Assembly (NCBI RefSeq): GCF_049856295.1
Contig: NZ_JBNDMZ010000012.1
Location: forward strand, 107,255-171,254
Reading direction: 5' to 3'
From: JB111 sp049856295
Lineage (GTDB): Bacteria; Actinomycetota; Actinomycetes; Actinomycetales; Actinomycetaceae
Length of the DNA stretch: 64,000 nt
Numbering within the stretch: the stretch's first letter is position 1; the number at the start of each line of letters is the position of its first letter. Below are positions 1 through 9,312 of the stretch, one piece after another. Both the position numbers and the translations under genes were made by a program. The notes below the pieces were generated by a model. It did not search any database and was not told the DNA's origin. It worked only from the letters and a program-made list of their open reading frames with translations.

Positions 1-1
1 G

Positions 2-1846
2 CTCCAGATGGGCGGGATCCTCGGCGTCGGCGGCTCGTTCCTCCAGCTCGTGCCCGGCGGCCTCGTGCCGATCGACATCTCCGGCGGCGAGGGCAGCCTC
101 GAGGCTGAGGACCTCACGGTGCGGGTCGACGCATCCTCGGAGGAGCGGAAGAAGCTCAAGGCGCAGGGCGCGAAGGACCCGTCGAAGAAGACGATTCTCG
201 ACGACGTCACCTTTTCGCTGCCCGGGCGCTCGCTGCTCGCCGTCATCGGCCCCTCGGGCGCCGGCAAGTCCACGCTGCTGCGCTCGCTCGTGGGCCGCCC
301 GCCCGCCGACGAGGGCATCGTCCGCTTCTCCGGCCTCGACGTGTACGAGCACGAGGCCACGATGCGCAACCGCATGGGCGTGGTCCCGCAGGACGACGTC
401 GTGCACCGCACGCTCACCGTCCGCAAGGCCCTCGACTACGGCGCCGAGCTCCGGTTCGACGAGTCGGTGCAGCGGCGCGACCGCGAGCAGGCCGTCGAGC
501 GTGTGATGAGCCAGCTCGGGCTCACCGAGCACTCCTCGACCCGGATCGACCGGCTCTCCGGCGGTCAGCGCAAGCGCGTGTCCGTCGCGCTCGAGATGCT
601 CACCCAGCCGGACCTGCTCTTCCTCGACGAGCCGACGTCGGGGCTCGACCCCTCCCTCGACGCCGAGGTCATGCACCTGCTCGCGGAGATCGCCCACGGC
701 GACGACTCCCGGGGCGTGCGCGGCCGCACGGTCGTCGTCATCACGCACAACGAGGTCAACCTCGCCCAGTGCGACAAGATCCTCCTGCTCGCGCCCGGCG
801 GCAAGACCGCCTTCTACGGGGCGCCCCACGAGGTCAAGCCGTACTTCGCCAAGGCGATGCGCTACCTCGGCCGCGAGGTCAAGGACCCCGACGACCTCAC
901 CTACGCGCAGATCTACGCGTTCATCAAGGAGGACCCGACCCGGTCCAAGCAGATGTTCGAGGGCGCGTCCGCGCGGCCGCACGTGCGCCGCGTCAACGTG
1001 GCCCGGCCCCAACAGCTCGACCGCCGCAGCAAGCAGTCGGTGGGCAAGCAGGTCTCCACGCTCGCGCGCCGCCAGCTCAGCCTGATGTTCGCCGACGGGA
1101 AGTACCTGTTCTTCCTGCTCGTGCTGCCGGTGCTGTTCGGCCTGCTCACGGTCGCGGTCGGGGGTGAGCTGGGCCTGCGGCAGCCCGATCCCGGCGAGAC
1201 CATCACCGGGGAGTCGATGCAGATCCTCACCGTGCTCATGGTGGGGCTCGCGTTCGGCGGCCTCGCCGTCTCGGTCCGAGATCTCGTCGGCGAACGGCAC
1301 ATCTACAAGCGGGAGTCGGCGGTCGGGCTCAGACCGGACGCCTACCTCACCGCGAAGATGGTCGTGCTCGGCGCCTTCGCGGTGTACCAGGGGCTCGTCG
1401 CATCGATCATCACGCTCATGCTCCACGACCCGCCGACGAACTCCGCGCTCCTGCCCGACGGAAGCATCGAGATCGTCGTGGCCGCCGTCGTGCTGGCCTT
1501 CACCTGCATGGTCATGGGGCTCATGCTGTCCGCGATCGCCTCGAACTCCGAGCAGATCATGCCGCTGCTCGTCGTGGCCGTCATGCTCCAGCTCGTGCTC
1601 TCCGGCGGCGTCATCGACGTGGCCGGCCAGCCCGTGTTCGAGCAGATCGCCTGGCTGATGCCGGCGCGCTGGGGCTTCAGCATGGCGATGTCGAGCGTCG
1701 GCATCACCGACTGGCACCCGTACCAGGACGACCCGCTGTGGGCGCAGGAGCCGAGCATGTGGTTGCTCGGGCTCGGCATGCTGATCGTGTGGGCGATCGT
1801 CTACGCGATCGTCGCGCGCTGGCGGCTCGTCAAGCAGGCGGACTGA
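2..1846 (+). CDS. ABC transporter, ATPase-permease fusion (ABCG/Rv1747-like), 5' truncated by window edge
   Basis: The frame is open to the window edge, so the real start is probably upstream; the first ATG is at 8. From that ATG the domains run: a short lead; an ATPase with Walker A GPSGAGKST (residues 81-89), ABCG-type signature LSGGQRKRVS and Walker B LLFLDEPTSGLD; then an ABC-2 type permease half with about six hydrophobic segments from residue 360 to the C-terminus. ATPase-before-permease is the ABCG/White order. In actinobacteria such proteins (Rv1747 type) often carry FHA domains in front of the ATPase, so a cytoplasmic FHA region may lie outside the window (inference). It sits 13 nt upstream of the next gene and is probably co-transcribed. 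The substrate cannot be told from sequence. Confidence 0.9.
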   Translation, partial: LQMGGILGVGGSFLQLVPGGLVPIDISGGEGSLEAEDLTVRVDASSEERKKLKAQGAKDPSKKTILDDVTFSLPGRSLLAVIGPSGAGKSTLLRSLVGRPPADEGIVRFSGLDVYEHEATMRNRMGVVPQDDVVHRTLTVRKALDYGAELRFDESVQRRDREQAVERVMSQLGLTEHSSTRIDRLSGGQRKRVSVALEMLTQPDLLFLDEPTSGLDPSLDAEVMHLLAEIAHGDDSRGVRGRTVVVITHNEVNLAQCDKILLLAPGGKTAFYGAPHEVKPYFAKAMRYLGREVKDPDDLTYAQIYAFIKEDPTRSKQMFEGASARPHVRRVNVARPQQLDRRSKQSVGKQVSTLARRQLSLMFADGKYLFFLLVLPVLFGLLTVAVGGELGLRQPDPGETITGESMQILTVLMVGLAFGGLAVSVRDLVGERHIYKRESAVGLRPDAYLTAKMVVLGAFAVYQGLVASIITLMLHDPPTNSALLPDGSIEIVVAAVVLAFTCMVMGLMLSAIASNSEQIMPLLVVAVMLQLVLSGGVIDVAGQPVFEQIAWLMPARWGFSMAMSSVGITDWHPYQDDPLWAQEPSMWLLGLGMLIVWAIVYAIVARWRLVKQAD

Positions 1847-1859
1847 CAGGAGACCGGAT

Positions 1860-2543
1860 GTGAGCGACGTCGGCGGGGCACAGGGTGGTGCCCCGGGTGG
1901 GCAGGCGGGGAGCCGGCGACGGTCGTCACCGGTGCTTCTCGTCGTCGGGCTGCTCGTGGGCGCCGCCCTCGGTGTGGGCGGGACCCTCGCCGTGACGGGC
2001 GGGCTGCTGAGCTCGGAGCCGGACGGGGTGACGCTGCCCGCCACGCTCGGCGGGATGCGGCCCCACTCCGAGGTCGCCGCCGACCAGGACGGACCCGCCG
2101 AGTTCGCGGCGTTGCGCGAGGAGGCGGTCGCCGAGGTGGCCGACGGCCTGTCCGCGGCGCACGACGGCGCCGCCGCTGCCGGCCAGGTCTACATGTCCGA
2201 CGATCTGGCGGAGACCGTCACCGTCTACGCGGTCGCTGCCGAGGCGCCGGGTCTGTGGTCGTCGGAGGACTCGCTCGCCGCGGCGGAGACGATGGGGATC
2301 GCCACCCCGATGGCGTGGGTGGAGACGGACGGGGAGGCGCAGTGCCTCGTGCGACAGCGCGAGTTCGGCCCGTTGCTCCAGGAGGGCGAGACGCCGTCAC
2401 GCGATGTCGAGAACGTGGTCGTCTCGATGTGCCAGGAGGTGCGGGACGGCGTGACCGTCCTCGTCGAGGCCCACGGTGAGGTGCCGCTCCCGCGCGGCCT
2501 CGAGCTGGTGCGCGAGGCCGCCGACCAGGTGCAGGTCGACTGA
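1860..2543 (+). CDS. Membrane-anchored extracytoplasmic protein, unknown function
   Basis: A 227-residue protein with a Gly-rich, Arg-containing cytoplasmic tail, one strong transmembrane segment at about residues 24-47 and an exported acidic domain of about 175 residues. I recognise no family. The GTG start at 1860 is chosen because AGGAG at 1848-1852 is correctly spaced. It follows the ABC transporter by 13 nt, so the two probably form an operon. Two cysteines (in QCLVRQ and MCQEV) could form an extracellular disulfide (inference). Confidence 0.75.
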   Translation: MSDVGGAQGGAPGGQAGSRRRSSPVLLVVGLLVGAALGVGGTLAVTGGLLSSEPDGVTLPATLGGMRPHSEVAADQDGPAEFAALREEAVAEVADGLSAAHDGAAAAGQVYMSDDLAETVTVYAVAAEAPGLWSSEDSLAAAETMGIATPMAWVETDGEAQCLVRQREFGPLLQEGETPSRDVENVVVSMCQEVRDGVTVLVEAHGEVPLPRGLELVREAADQVQVD

Positions 2544-2691
2544 GCGGTCGGGCGCGTGACGACGGCGGCGTCGTTGCGGGTGGGATCGCCGATCGATAGC
2601 GTCGGGGTGACGGCAGGCGTCCCCACCGTCCGGACCGTGATCGCCCCAGGCTCGCCCCTACCGCAGCGCCCGAGGCCATGGAGGTTCCCCG

Positions 2692-3072
2692 ATGACTGCA
2701 CCGACGACCCCTCGCTCCGTCCACGACCGGACCGCCCGACTCGTCTACATCGGCCCGCTGCTCGGGTTCCTCGCCGCGGGGGCGCTCGTCCTCACCGGCC
2801 TCGATCCGGCGCGCGACGGTGGGAGCACGAACCTGCTCTCGCTGGTTCCCGTGTACATCCCGCCGCTCATGCTCGCGCTCGCCGTCGGCAACCCGCCGAA
2901 GAACCACCCGCGCCGCCACGTCCTGCTGACGACGCCCGCCGCCGCCTTCGGTCTGGTGACGGTGACCCTCGTCGTCGGGTCGATCCTGCTCGACACCCTG
3001 GCCTGGTGGATCGGGGGAGCGGTCGGCAGTGCGGTGCCGTTCGTCGTCGTGGGGCTCGCGGCGCGGCGCTGA
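2692..3072 (+). CDS. Small integral membrane protein, four predicted helices
   Basis: A 126-residue hydrophobic protein with about four membrane segments (near residues 19-39, 46-64, 79-100 and 103-123) joined by short charged loops, including NPPKNHPRRH. No family recognised. The ATG at 2692 follows GGAGGTT at 2680-2686. Its 3' end faces the gene ending at 3190; the 117-bp interval between them shows no further gene. Confidence 0.7.
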   Translation: MTAPTTPRSVHDRTARLVYIGPLLGFLAAGALVLTGLDPARDGGSTNLLSLVPVYIPPLMLALAVGNPPKNHPRRHVLLTTPAAAFGLVTVTLVVGSILLDTLAWWIGGAVGSAVPFVVVGLAARR

Positions 3073-3189
3073 CGCACGAGGGGTGACGCCGGGATGCGCC
3101 GGGCGTCGTCGTCGACCCCTTGCCGACGCCGGTGGTGACCGGACTCGGACCGGACGGGGCGACCCCTGGGCGCGACGGCGCGCTCTCGG

Positions 3190-4269
3190 TCAGCGACCGG
3201 GGACGACCACCCCGTAGGTCTGCGAGAGGACGTGGAGGAGCACGTCGAGGTTGGCGATCTCGGCGGGGTTGATGATCACCTGGGTGGCGCCCTCCCGGTC
3301 GCGCACGTGCAGCGAGAGGTTGTCCTTCTCCTTGACGAGGTTGATCGCGGCCAGCGACCCGGCGTCGAGCTTCTTCTTCCTGAACGTCACCGTGCGGCCC
3401 GCGAGCGTGACCGCACGGAAGTCGACGGGCTCGCCGGTCTCGGCGCTGCGCTCGACCCGCGCGCGGGTGAGGGTGTTGATGCGGGCGCGCATCGTCGCGA
3501 AGAACTCCTCGTCGTCGATCGAGAGCTGGCGCTTGGACCCCGTCCAGCCGAGCTCCATGAACGACGACGACTGGAGGTCGACGAAGTACTGCATGTCCTC
3601 CCATGCCACGTCGTGCGACCGGCTCTGCGTGACGATGCGGACGTGCGAGTCGTAGGCCCACACGAGCGTGCTGCCCTTTGGCCGGGCCATCCACAGGATG
3701 ACGAGGCCGCTGACGGCGCCCGCCGCCATGATCGCGAGCCCGATCGGATTGAGGTCCGAGACCCCGCGCAGCCAGACCCCCACGCCGAGGCCGCCGGCGC
3801 CCACCGCGGCCGCCCCGAGGAAGCCCATGCCGGCGCCGATGCTGGTGGTGGTGGAGTACGAGGTCACCGGGGCCTGCTGGCCGTCGAGGGTGCGGGCGAG
3901 CGCGGTGTCGCGGCGCCATCGGATGACGACCAGCACGATGAAGATGACGGCGATGACCGCGACCGCGATCCCCGCCCACACCCATGCCTCGTGGCCGCGG
4001 GCGGCCGCCTCGAGCCGCTCCTCGTACGTGTAGGTGGAGGTGCCGCCGCCGGCACGCCTCCGGCGCCGGCCCGACGACATGGTGCACATGTCGCCCGGTG
4101 CCATCGTGTCGTCACCGCACATGGCGATCGCCTCGGCCCCGAGGTGGCGGGAGGCGAGGTACAGGCCGGCCGCGACGAAGAGGCCGAGGAAGACGGTGAT
4201 GCCGACGGGGAACCGGCGGAAGGCGGCCATCGCGTCGGTGGTCGGGCGCGGGGTCGAGGGTGTGGTCAC
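3190..4269 (-). CDS. Multi-pass membrane protein with C-terminal soluble domain, unknown
   Basis: A 359-residue protein with four hydrophobic segments: one near the N-terminus after FRRFPVG, one in AWVWAGIAVAVIAVIFIVLV, and two around IGAGMGFLGAAAVGAGG and PIGLAIMAAGAVSG. A soluble C-terminal domain of about 170 residues rich in beta-type sequence follows. The first loop holds two Cys (MCGDDTMAPGDMC) and an Arg-rich patch. Start is uncertain: GTG at 4269, 8 nt after a TACCAT hexamer, or ATG at 4230; neither has a clear Shine-Dalgarno. It diverges from clpB. No function is proposed. Confidence 0.7.
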   Translation of the reverse strand: MTTPSTPRPTTDAMAAFRRFPVGITVFLGLFVAAGLYLASRHLGAEAIAMCGDDTMAPGDMCTMSSGRRRRRAGGGTSTYTYEERLEAAARGHEAWVWAGIAVAVIAVIFIVLVVIRWRRDTALARTLDGQQAPVTSYSTTTSIGAGMGFLGAAAVGAGGLGVGVWLRGVSDLNPIGLAIMAAGAVSGLVILWMARPKGSTLVWAYDSHVRIVTQSRSHDVAWEDMQYFVDLQSSSFMELGWTGSKRQLSIDDEEFFATMRARINTLTRARVERSAETGEPVDFRAVTLAGRTVTFRKKKLDAGSLAAINLVKEKDNLSLHVRDREGATQVIINPAEIANLDVLLHVLSQTYGVVVPGR

Positions 4270-4321
4270 GGCGGATGATGGTAGTGCCTGCCTGGAGCGC
4301 GTCGGCCAGCCGCGTCCTGTG

Positions 4322-4338
4322 CCGAGAGTGCGGTTGAG
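4322..4338. repeat. Single B-type element of the dispersed repeat family
   Basis: CCGAGAGTGCGGTTGAG, reading in the leftward (GAGAGTGCGG) orientation. It stands alone in the divergent interval between the membrane-protein gene and clpB, and is the only single-copy occurrence in the window. Confidence 0.6.
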
Positions 4339-4384
4339 CGGCGCCTTCCTCGCGCCACTCCACCACCACCCCTGGCGCCCCAAC

Positions 4385-4405
4385 CTTGAGCGGAATAGAC
4401 TCAAC
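4385..4405. promoter_or_regulatory. HAIR-type HspR operator upstream of clpB
   Basis: CTTGAGC-N7-ACTCAAC closely matches the actinobacterial HAIR consensus CTTGAGT-N7-ACTCAAG bound by the heat-shock repressor HspR. A -10-like TAGACT (4396-4401) lies inside it, 56 nt before the clpB start, so repressor binding would cover the promoter. ClpB/DnaK control by HspR is established in streptomycetes and mycobacteria; here it is inferred from the site. Confidence 0.8.
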
Positions 4406-4456
4406 TTTGCGTGCGTTCCATCATCAGCGACCGCACACACCGCATCGAGGAGACCG

Positions 4457-7078
4457 ATGGACACGAAGCTCACCACCCGCTCGCAGGAGGCCGTCGCCTC
4501 CGCTCTCCAGCTCGCCACCACCGGCGGCAACCCGCAGATCGAGCCCAGCCACCTGCTCAAGGCGCTCCTCGAGCAGGGCGAGGGCATCGCGCTCGCCCTG
4601 CTCGACGCCGTCGGCGCCGACCGCGCGGACCTCACCCGCCGCACCGACGCGGCGCTCGCCGCCCTGCCCGGGGCCTCCGGGGGATCCGTCGCGCAGCCGC
4701 AGACCTCGCGCGCCTTCCTCACCGTCATCAGCGGCGCCACCGACGAGGCCCGCGCGCTCGGGGACGAGTACGTCTCCACCGAGCACCTCCTCCTCGGCCT
4801 GGCCGCCGCGCCCGGCACGGACCAGGTCCTCGGCCACGCCGGCGCCACCGCGGACGCCCTGCGCGCCGCTGTCCCGTCCGTCCGCGGCAACCGCCCCGTC
4901 ACGAGCCCCGACCCCGAGAACACGTTCGAGGCGCTCGAGAAGTACGGCCAGGACCTCACGGCCGCCGCGCGCGAGGGCAAGCTCGACCCGGTCGTCGGCC
5001 GTGACGCCGAGATCCGCCGCGTCGTCCAGGTCCTCTCCCGGCGGACCAAGAACAACCCCGTCCTCATCGGCGAGCCCGGCGTCGGCAAGACCGCCGTCGT
5101 CGAGGGCCTCGCCCAGCGCATCGTCGACGGCGACGTCCCCGAGTCCCTGCGCGGCAAGACCCTCGTCGCGCTCGACATGGCGGGCATGGTCGCGGGCGCG
5201 AAGTACCGCGGCGAGTTCGAGGAGCGCCTCAAGGCGGTCCTCCAGGAGATCGCGGACTCCGACGGCCAGGTCGTCACGTTCATCGACGAGCTGCACACCG
5301 TGGTCGGCGCGGGCGCCGGCGGCGACTCCTCCATGGATGCCGCCAACATGCTCAAGCCGATGCTCGCGCGCGGCGAGCTCCGCCTCGTCGGCGCCACCAC
5401 GCTCGACGAGTACCGCGAGCACATCGAGAAGGACCCCGCGCTGGAGCGGCGCTTCCAGCAGGTCCTCGTCGGCGAGCCGTCGGTCGAGGACACGGTGACG
5501 ATCCTGCGCGGTATCGCCCCGAAGTACGAGGCGCACCACCAGGTGACGATCTCCGACGGCGCCCTCGTCGCCGCTGCCACCCTCTCCGACCGCTACATCA
5601 CCGGCCGCCGTCTCCCGGACAAGGCCATCGACCTCGTGGACGAGGCCGCGTCGCGCCTGCGCATGGAGCTCGACTCCTCCCCGGAGGAGGTCGACGTCCT
5701 GCGCCGCCAGGTGGACCGGCTCGGCATGGAGGAGGCGTACCTCGCGGAGAACATCGACGACGACGACGCCGCCACGGCCGAGCGGCTGGACGCCCTGCGG
5801 GCCGAGCTCGCGGACCGGCGCGAGGAGCTCAACGGTCTCACCGCGCGCTGGGAGTCGGAGAAGGCCGGCCACAACCGGGTCGGTGACCTGCGTGCCCGCC
5901 TCGACGAGCTCACGACCAAGGCCGAGCTCGCTGAGCGTGAGTCCCGCTACGAGGACGCCGGCCGACTGCGCTACGGCGAGATCCCGCAGCTGCAGTCCGA
6001 GCTCGACGCGGCCGTGGCGAGCGAGGAGGCCGAGTCCGCCGACACTTCGTCGTCGGACCCGATGATCGCCGACAAGGTCTCCGCCGAGGAGATCGCCGAG
6101 GTCGTGGGCGCGTGGACCGGCATCCCGGTCGGTCGCCTGCTCCAGGGCGAGTCCGAGAAGCTCCTGACGATGGAGGACGAGATCGGGCGGCGACTCATCG
6201 GGCAGACCGCGGCCGTGCGCGCCGTGTCGGACGCGGTGCGACGCTCGCGCGCCGGCATCGCCGACCCCGACCGGCCGACAGGCTCCTTCCTGTTCCTCGG
6301 CCCCACCGGCGTGGGCAAGACCGAGCTCGCGAAGTCGCTGGCGGACTTCCTCTTCGACGACGAGCGGGCGATGGTCCGCATCGACATGTCCGAGTACTCC
6401 GAGAAGCACGCGGTGTCCCGCCTGGTCGGGGCCCCGCCCGGGTACGTCGGGTACGAGGAGGGCGGGCAGCTGACCGAGGCCGTTCGTCGTCGGCCGTACA
6501 CGGTGGTCCTGCTCGACGAGGTGGAGAAGGCCCATCCCGAGGTCTTCGACATCCTGCTGCAGGTGCTCGACGACGGCCGGCTCACCGACGGCCAGGGCCG
6601 AACGGTCGACTTCCGCAACGTCATCCTCGTGCTGACGTCGAACCTCGGGTCGCAGTTCCTCGTCGACCAGACGGTGGCCGAGGAGGCGCGGCGCGAGAAG
6701 GTGATGGAGGTCGTGCGCGCGTCGTTCAAGCCCGAGTTCCTCAACCGGCTCGACGACGTCGTCATGTTCGACGCGCTCGGCCTCGACGAGCTGGGTCGGA
6801 TCGTCGACCTGCAGATCGAGCGGTTCGCCGAGCGGCTCGCGCCGCGGCGGATCACGCTCGAGGTCACCGGTGCCGCGCGGGAGTGGCTGGCGTTCGAGGG
6901 CTTCGACCCGGCGTACGGGGCGCGGCCGCTGCGCCGCCTGGTCCAGCGGGAGATCGGCGACCGCCTGGCCCGGCTGCTGCTCGGCGGCGACGCGGCGGAC
7001 GGCGGGCACGTCGTCGTCGACCATCCGGTCGGCTCCGAGACCCTCGACGTCACGACGACGGAGGCGCCCTCCGCCTGA
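4457..7078 (+). CDS. clpB: ATP-dependent chaperone ClpB (Hsp100 disaggregase)
   Basis: An 873-residue cytoplasmic hexameric AAA+ disaggregase that works with DnaK to recover aggregated proteins. Order: N-terminal Clp repeat domain; AAA1 with Walker A GEPGVGKT at about residue 205 and Walker B VVTFIDELHTVVGAG; a charged coiled-coil middle domain (about 395-530); AAA2 with GPTGVGKTELAK at about 615 and VVLLDEVEKAH. The sequence GAPPGYVGYEEGG is the usual AAA2 pore loop. Length is normal. The ATG at 4457 follows GAGGAGA and gives the typical N-terminus MDTKLTTRSQEA. A HAIR operator precedes it, so heat/HspR regulation is likely. A repeat array lies directly after the stop. Confidence 0.97.
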   Translation: MDTKLTTRSQEAVASALQLATTGGNPQIEPSHLLKALLEQGEGIALALLDAVGADRADLTRRTDAALAALPGASGGSVAQPQTSRAFLTVISGATDEARALGDEYVSTEHLLLGLAAAPGTDQVLGHAGATADALRAAVPSVRGNRPVTSPDPENTFEALEKYGQDLTAAAREGKLDPVVGRDAEIRRVVQVLSRRTKNNPVLIGEPGVGKTAVVEGLAQRIVDGDVPESLRGKTLVALDMAGMVAGAKYRGEFEERLKAVLQEIADSDGQVVTFIDELHTVVGAGAGGDSSMDAANMLKPMLARGELRLVGATTLDEYREHIEKDPALERRFQQVLVGEPSVEDTVTILRGIAPKYEAHHQVTISDGALVAAATLSDRYITGRRLPDKAIDLVDEAASRLRMELDSSPEEVDVLRRQVDRLGMEEAYLAENIDDDDAATAERLDALRAELADRREELNGLTARWESEKAGHNRVGDLRARLDELTTKAELAERESRYEDAGRLRYGEIPQLQSELDAAVASEEAESADTSSSDPMIADKVSAEEIAEVVGAWTGIPVGRLLQGESEKLLTMEDEIGRRLIGQTAAVRAVSDAVRRSRAGIADPDRPTGSFLFLGPTGVGKTELAKSLADFLFDDERAMVRIDMSEYSEKHAVSRLVGAPPGYVGYEEGGQLTEAVRRRPYTVVLLDEVEKAHPEVFDILLQVLDDGRLTDGQGRTVDFRNVILVLTSNLGSQFLVDQTVAEEARREKVMEVVRASFKPEFLNRLDDVVMFDALGLDELGRIVDLQIERFAERLAPRRITLEVTGAAREWLAFEGFDPAYGARPLRRLVQREIGDRLARLLLGGDAADGGHVVVDHPVGSETLDVTTTEAPSA

Positions 7079-7090
7079 CCCGCCCTCTCG

Positions 7091-7293
7091 TCGAGATTGC
7101 GGTTGGTGCCCGCCGAGATTGCGGTTGGGAGCAGGCGTCCGTTCCGAGAGTGCGGGTGAGGGGTGTAGCCCCGTGTCGAGAGTGCGGGTGAGAGGCCCGC
7201 AGCCGGGTGCCCCGGCCCCTCCCACCCGCACTTTCGACCGGGGGCGGGGCCGACGAACCGCAATCTCGACGACGACGAACCGCAATCTCGACG
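7091..7293. repeat. Full seven-copy repeat array between convergent genes
   Basis: Two leftward A copies (7091-7106, 7112-7130), two leftward B copies (7144-7160, 7175-7192), one rightward B (7223-7239) and two rightward A (7254-7271, 7277-7293). The order A A B B | B A A makes the array a nested palindrome. It fills the 229-bp interval between the 3' ends of clpB and the VWA gene, where it could act as a bidirectional terminator once transcribed (inference). Confidence 0.85.
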
Positions 7294-7307
7294 GCGGGTT
7301 GGCGGGC

Positions 7308-9299
7308 TCAGAGGTCCCAGAGTGAGCGGGCGTGCATGTACTCGCCCACGACGGCGGCCCCGAGGTCGTCGAGGTCCGGCGCCACCACGCGGCCGCGGGC
7401 CCGGCGGGCCATCGCGTCGAGGAACCGGGCCAGCCCGGGGTCGTCACCGAGCCGGAAGAACGTGGTTTCGGCGCCGAGTCGCACCACGCGGTCGAGCTCG
7501 GCGACGGTGAGCTGCAGCGTCCGCGGCATCGGCGGGTAGTCGAACCACGACTCGCCGCCGGGCTCGAGGTGGGCGGTGGGCTCGCCGTCGGTGACCACGA
7601 GCAGCACGGGCTGCATCGTCGGGTGCTGCCGGAAGAACCGGGTCGCGAGCATGAGCCCGTGGTGCAGGTTCGTGCCCTGCTCGCGGAACGGCGGCAGGGC
7701 GGTGAGCTCGGCGAGGTCGACCCGCTGGGCGTACCGGCCGAACTGGACGAGCTCGAGCCGGTCGCCGCGGAAGCGCGTGGACAACAGCTGGTGCAGGGCG
7801 AGCGCGGTGCGCTTCATCGGCAGCCACCGTCCCTCGGCGGCCATGGAGAACGACGTGTCGACGAGCAGCGCCACCGCCGCCTGCGTCCGCGCCTCCGTCT
7901 CGGCGATCTCGACGTCCGCCACGTCCAGCCGCAGCCCCCGGCTCGGGTCGCCGCCCTCGCGTGCGGTACGCAGGGTCGCGTTCGTCAGCGACCGGGTGAC
8001 GTCCCACGGTTCGGTGTCGCCGAATGCCCAGGCCCGGCTCGAGCCTGTCTGCTCGCCGGCCGCCCCCGCCTGCCGGGTGTCCCGCGATCCGCTGCGACCC
8101 GACAGCCGGCCCGCGGCGTCCTGGAGCAACGACCGGCCGAGCCGGCGCATGCCACGAGGGGACAGCCGCAGGTCGCCGTCGGAGCCGCGGTGGAGGTAGT
8201 CGGACTCCCGCAGCGCGCGCTCGAGCTCGGCGAGGGTCCGCGCGGACACGGCGGCGTCGTCGCCGAGGTGGCGGCCGAGCGCCTCGAGGTCGAGATCGGA
8301 GAGCGGGGGGCCCGACGACGCCTGCTCGATCTGTTCGGCGAGGCGATCGAGGTCTGCGAGCTCCTGGAGCGCGCCGGTGCCGTCGCCGAGTCCCAGACCC
8401 TGATCGCCGTCGAACTGCTCGGAGCCCGTCCAGTCCTCGCCTGGACGTAGGGCGCGCAGGCCGGCGTCGACGCGGGCGAGCTGCTCCATCAGCTGAGGCG
8501 AGCCGAACGCCTGCTGGGAGAGCTGCATGAGCTCGTTGCGCTGCTCCGGCGTCATCGAGTTGAGCATCCGGCGCGCCGCGGCCGAGCGCTTCGCGAGCGT
8601 GTCGATGAGCTCGTCGACGTCTCGCGGGTTCTCCGGGAACTGGTCGCCGTGCTTCGACATGAACTGATCGAAGTCCGCCTCCGTGTCCTCGCCGCGCGCG
8701 TGCTTCTCGAGCAGGTCGCCGAGGTCGGAGAGCATCTCGCTGATCGCGGCCCGGTCCTCCTCGGTGGCGCCCTCGAGCGCCTGCTTCATCCCGGCGAACC
8801 GCTGCTCGAGCACCTCGCGGCCGAGCAGGTCCTTGATCTGCTCGTACGCCTGCCGCGCCTCGGCCGACGCCCAGTCGTAGGTGGCGAGCTCGCTGACCGC
8901 GGCGGCCGTCGACTCCGGGAGGTTGTCGAGGACCATCTCGCGGAACGTGCGGTCGGTGTCGTCCATCTCGATGTCCCGCGCGAGCTGGCCGCGCTCGGCG
9001 AGCACGGCGGAGTCGAGGAGCTGCTTCACCTCCTGCAGCGTGCCGTCGAGCCGGTGCCGGCCGAGCAGGTCTCGACGCCGCTGCTGGACCCGCCCGGCGA
9101 GGTCGTCGAGACCGCGCGTGCCCCTGGTCCCGCGGCGCAGGAGCTCGCGCAGGGCCTGGTCGGGGCTGTAGCCGGACATGACGTCGTCGGCGATCTCGTC
9201 GAGCGCCGCCCCGAGGTCGATCGGAGGAGCGAGCGGGTCGGGCCCACCGGCGTAGCGGCCGTACCGCGCGGGGCGCGGCGAGCGGGGCTGCGGGGTCAT
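7308..9299 (-). CDS. VWA-domain protein partnered with MoxR-type ATPase
   Basis: A 663-residue cytoplasmic protein. The first 470 residues are charged and helical with no domain I can name; the C-terminal ~190 residues form a von Willebrand A domain with the MIDAS motif DTSFS at about residue 481 and a later TDGEPT motif. AAA+ (MoxR/BchI-like) plus VWA partners act together in metal insertion or protein maturation, like the BchI-BchD chelatase pair; the target is unknown here. The ATG at 9299 follows GGAG at good spacing, 13 nt after the ATPase gene, so the pair is an operon. Confidence 0.85.
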   Translation of the reverse strand: MTPQPRSPRPARYGRYAGGPDPLAPPIDLGAALDEIADDVMSGYSPDQALRELLRRGTRGTRGLDDLAGRVQQRRRDLLGRHRLDGTLQEVKQLLDSAVLAERGQLARDIEMDDTDRTFREMVLDNLPESTAAAVSELATYDWASAEARQAYEQIKDLLGREVLEQRFAGMKQALEGATEEDRAAISEMLSDLGDLLEKHARGEDTEADFDQFMSKHGDQFPENPRDVDELIDTLAKRSAAARRMLNSMTPEQRNELMQLSQQAFGSPQLMEQLARVDAGLRALRPGEDWTGSEQFDGDQGLGLGDGTGALQELADLDRLAEQIEQASSGPPLSDLDLEALGRHLGDDAAVSARTLAELERALRESDYLHRGSDGDLRLSPRGMRRLGRSLLQDAAGRLSGRSGSRDTRQAGAAGEQTGSSRAWAFGDTEPWDVTRSLTNATLRTAREGGDPSRGLRLDVADVEIAETEARTQAAVALLVDTSFSMAAEGRWLPMKRTALALHQLLSTRFRGDRLELVQFGRYAQRVDLAELTALPPFREQGTNLHHGLMLATRFFRQHPTMQPVLLVVTDGEPTAHLEPGGESWFDYPPMPRTLQLTVAELDRVVRLGAETTFFRLGDDPGLARFLDAMARRARGRVVAPDLDDLGAAVVGEYMHARSLWDL

Positions 9300-9312
9300 G
9301 GTCTCGCTCCGG

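Noticed and set aside
2556..3086. Overlapping alternative frame to the small membrane protein at 2692
   Set aside because: The alternative is Arg/Pro-rich with no hydrophobic segment, while the 2692 frame has a ribosome-binding site and four helices.
3190..5580. A 796-residue bottom-strand protein spanning the clpB 5' half
   Set aside because: Its N-terminal part is the antisense shadow of clpB; only the part from 4269 down has membrane-protein features of its own.
7091..7293. DNA-uptake-sequence interpretation of the repeats
   Set aside because: Uptake sequences are scattered singly and are not grouped in typed, ordered arrays; no competence genes are in the window. It cannot be excluded fully.
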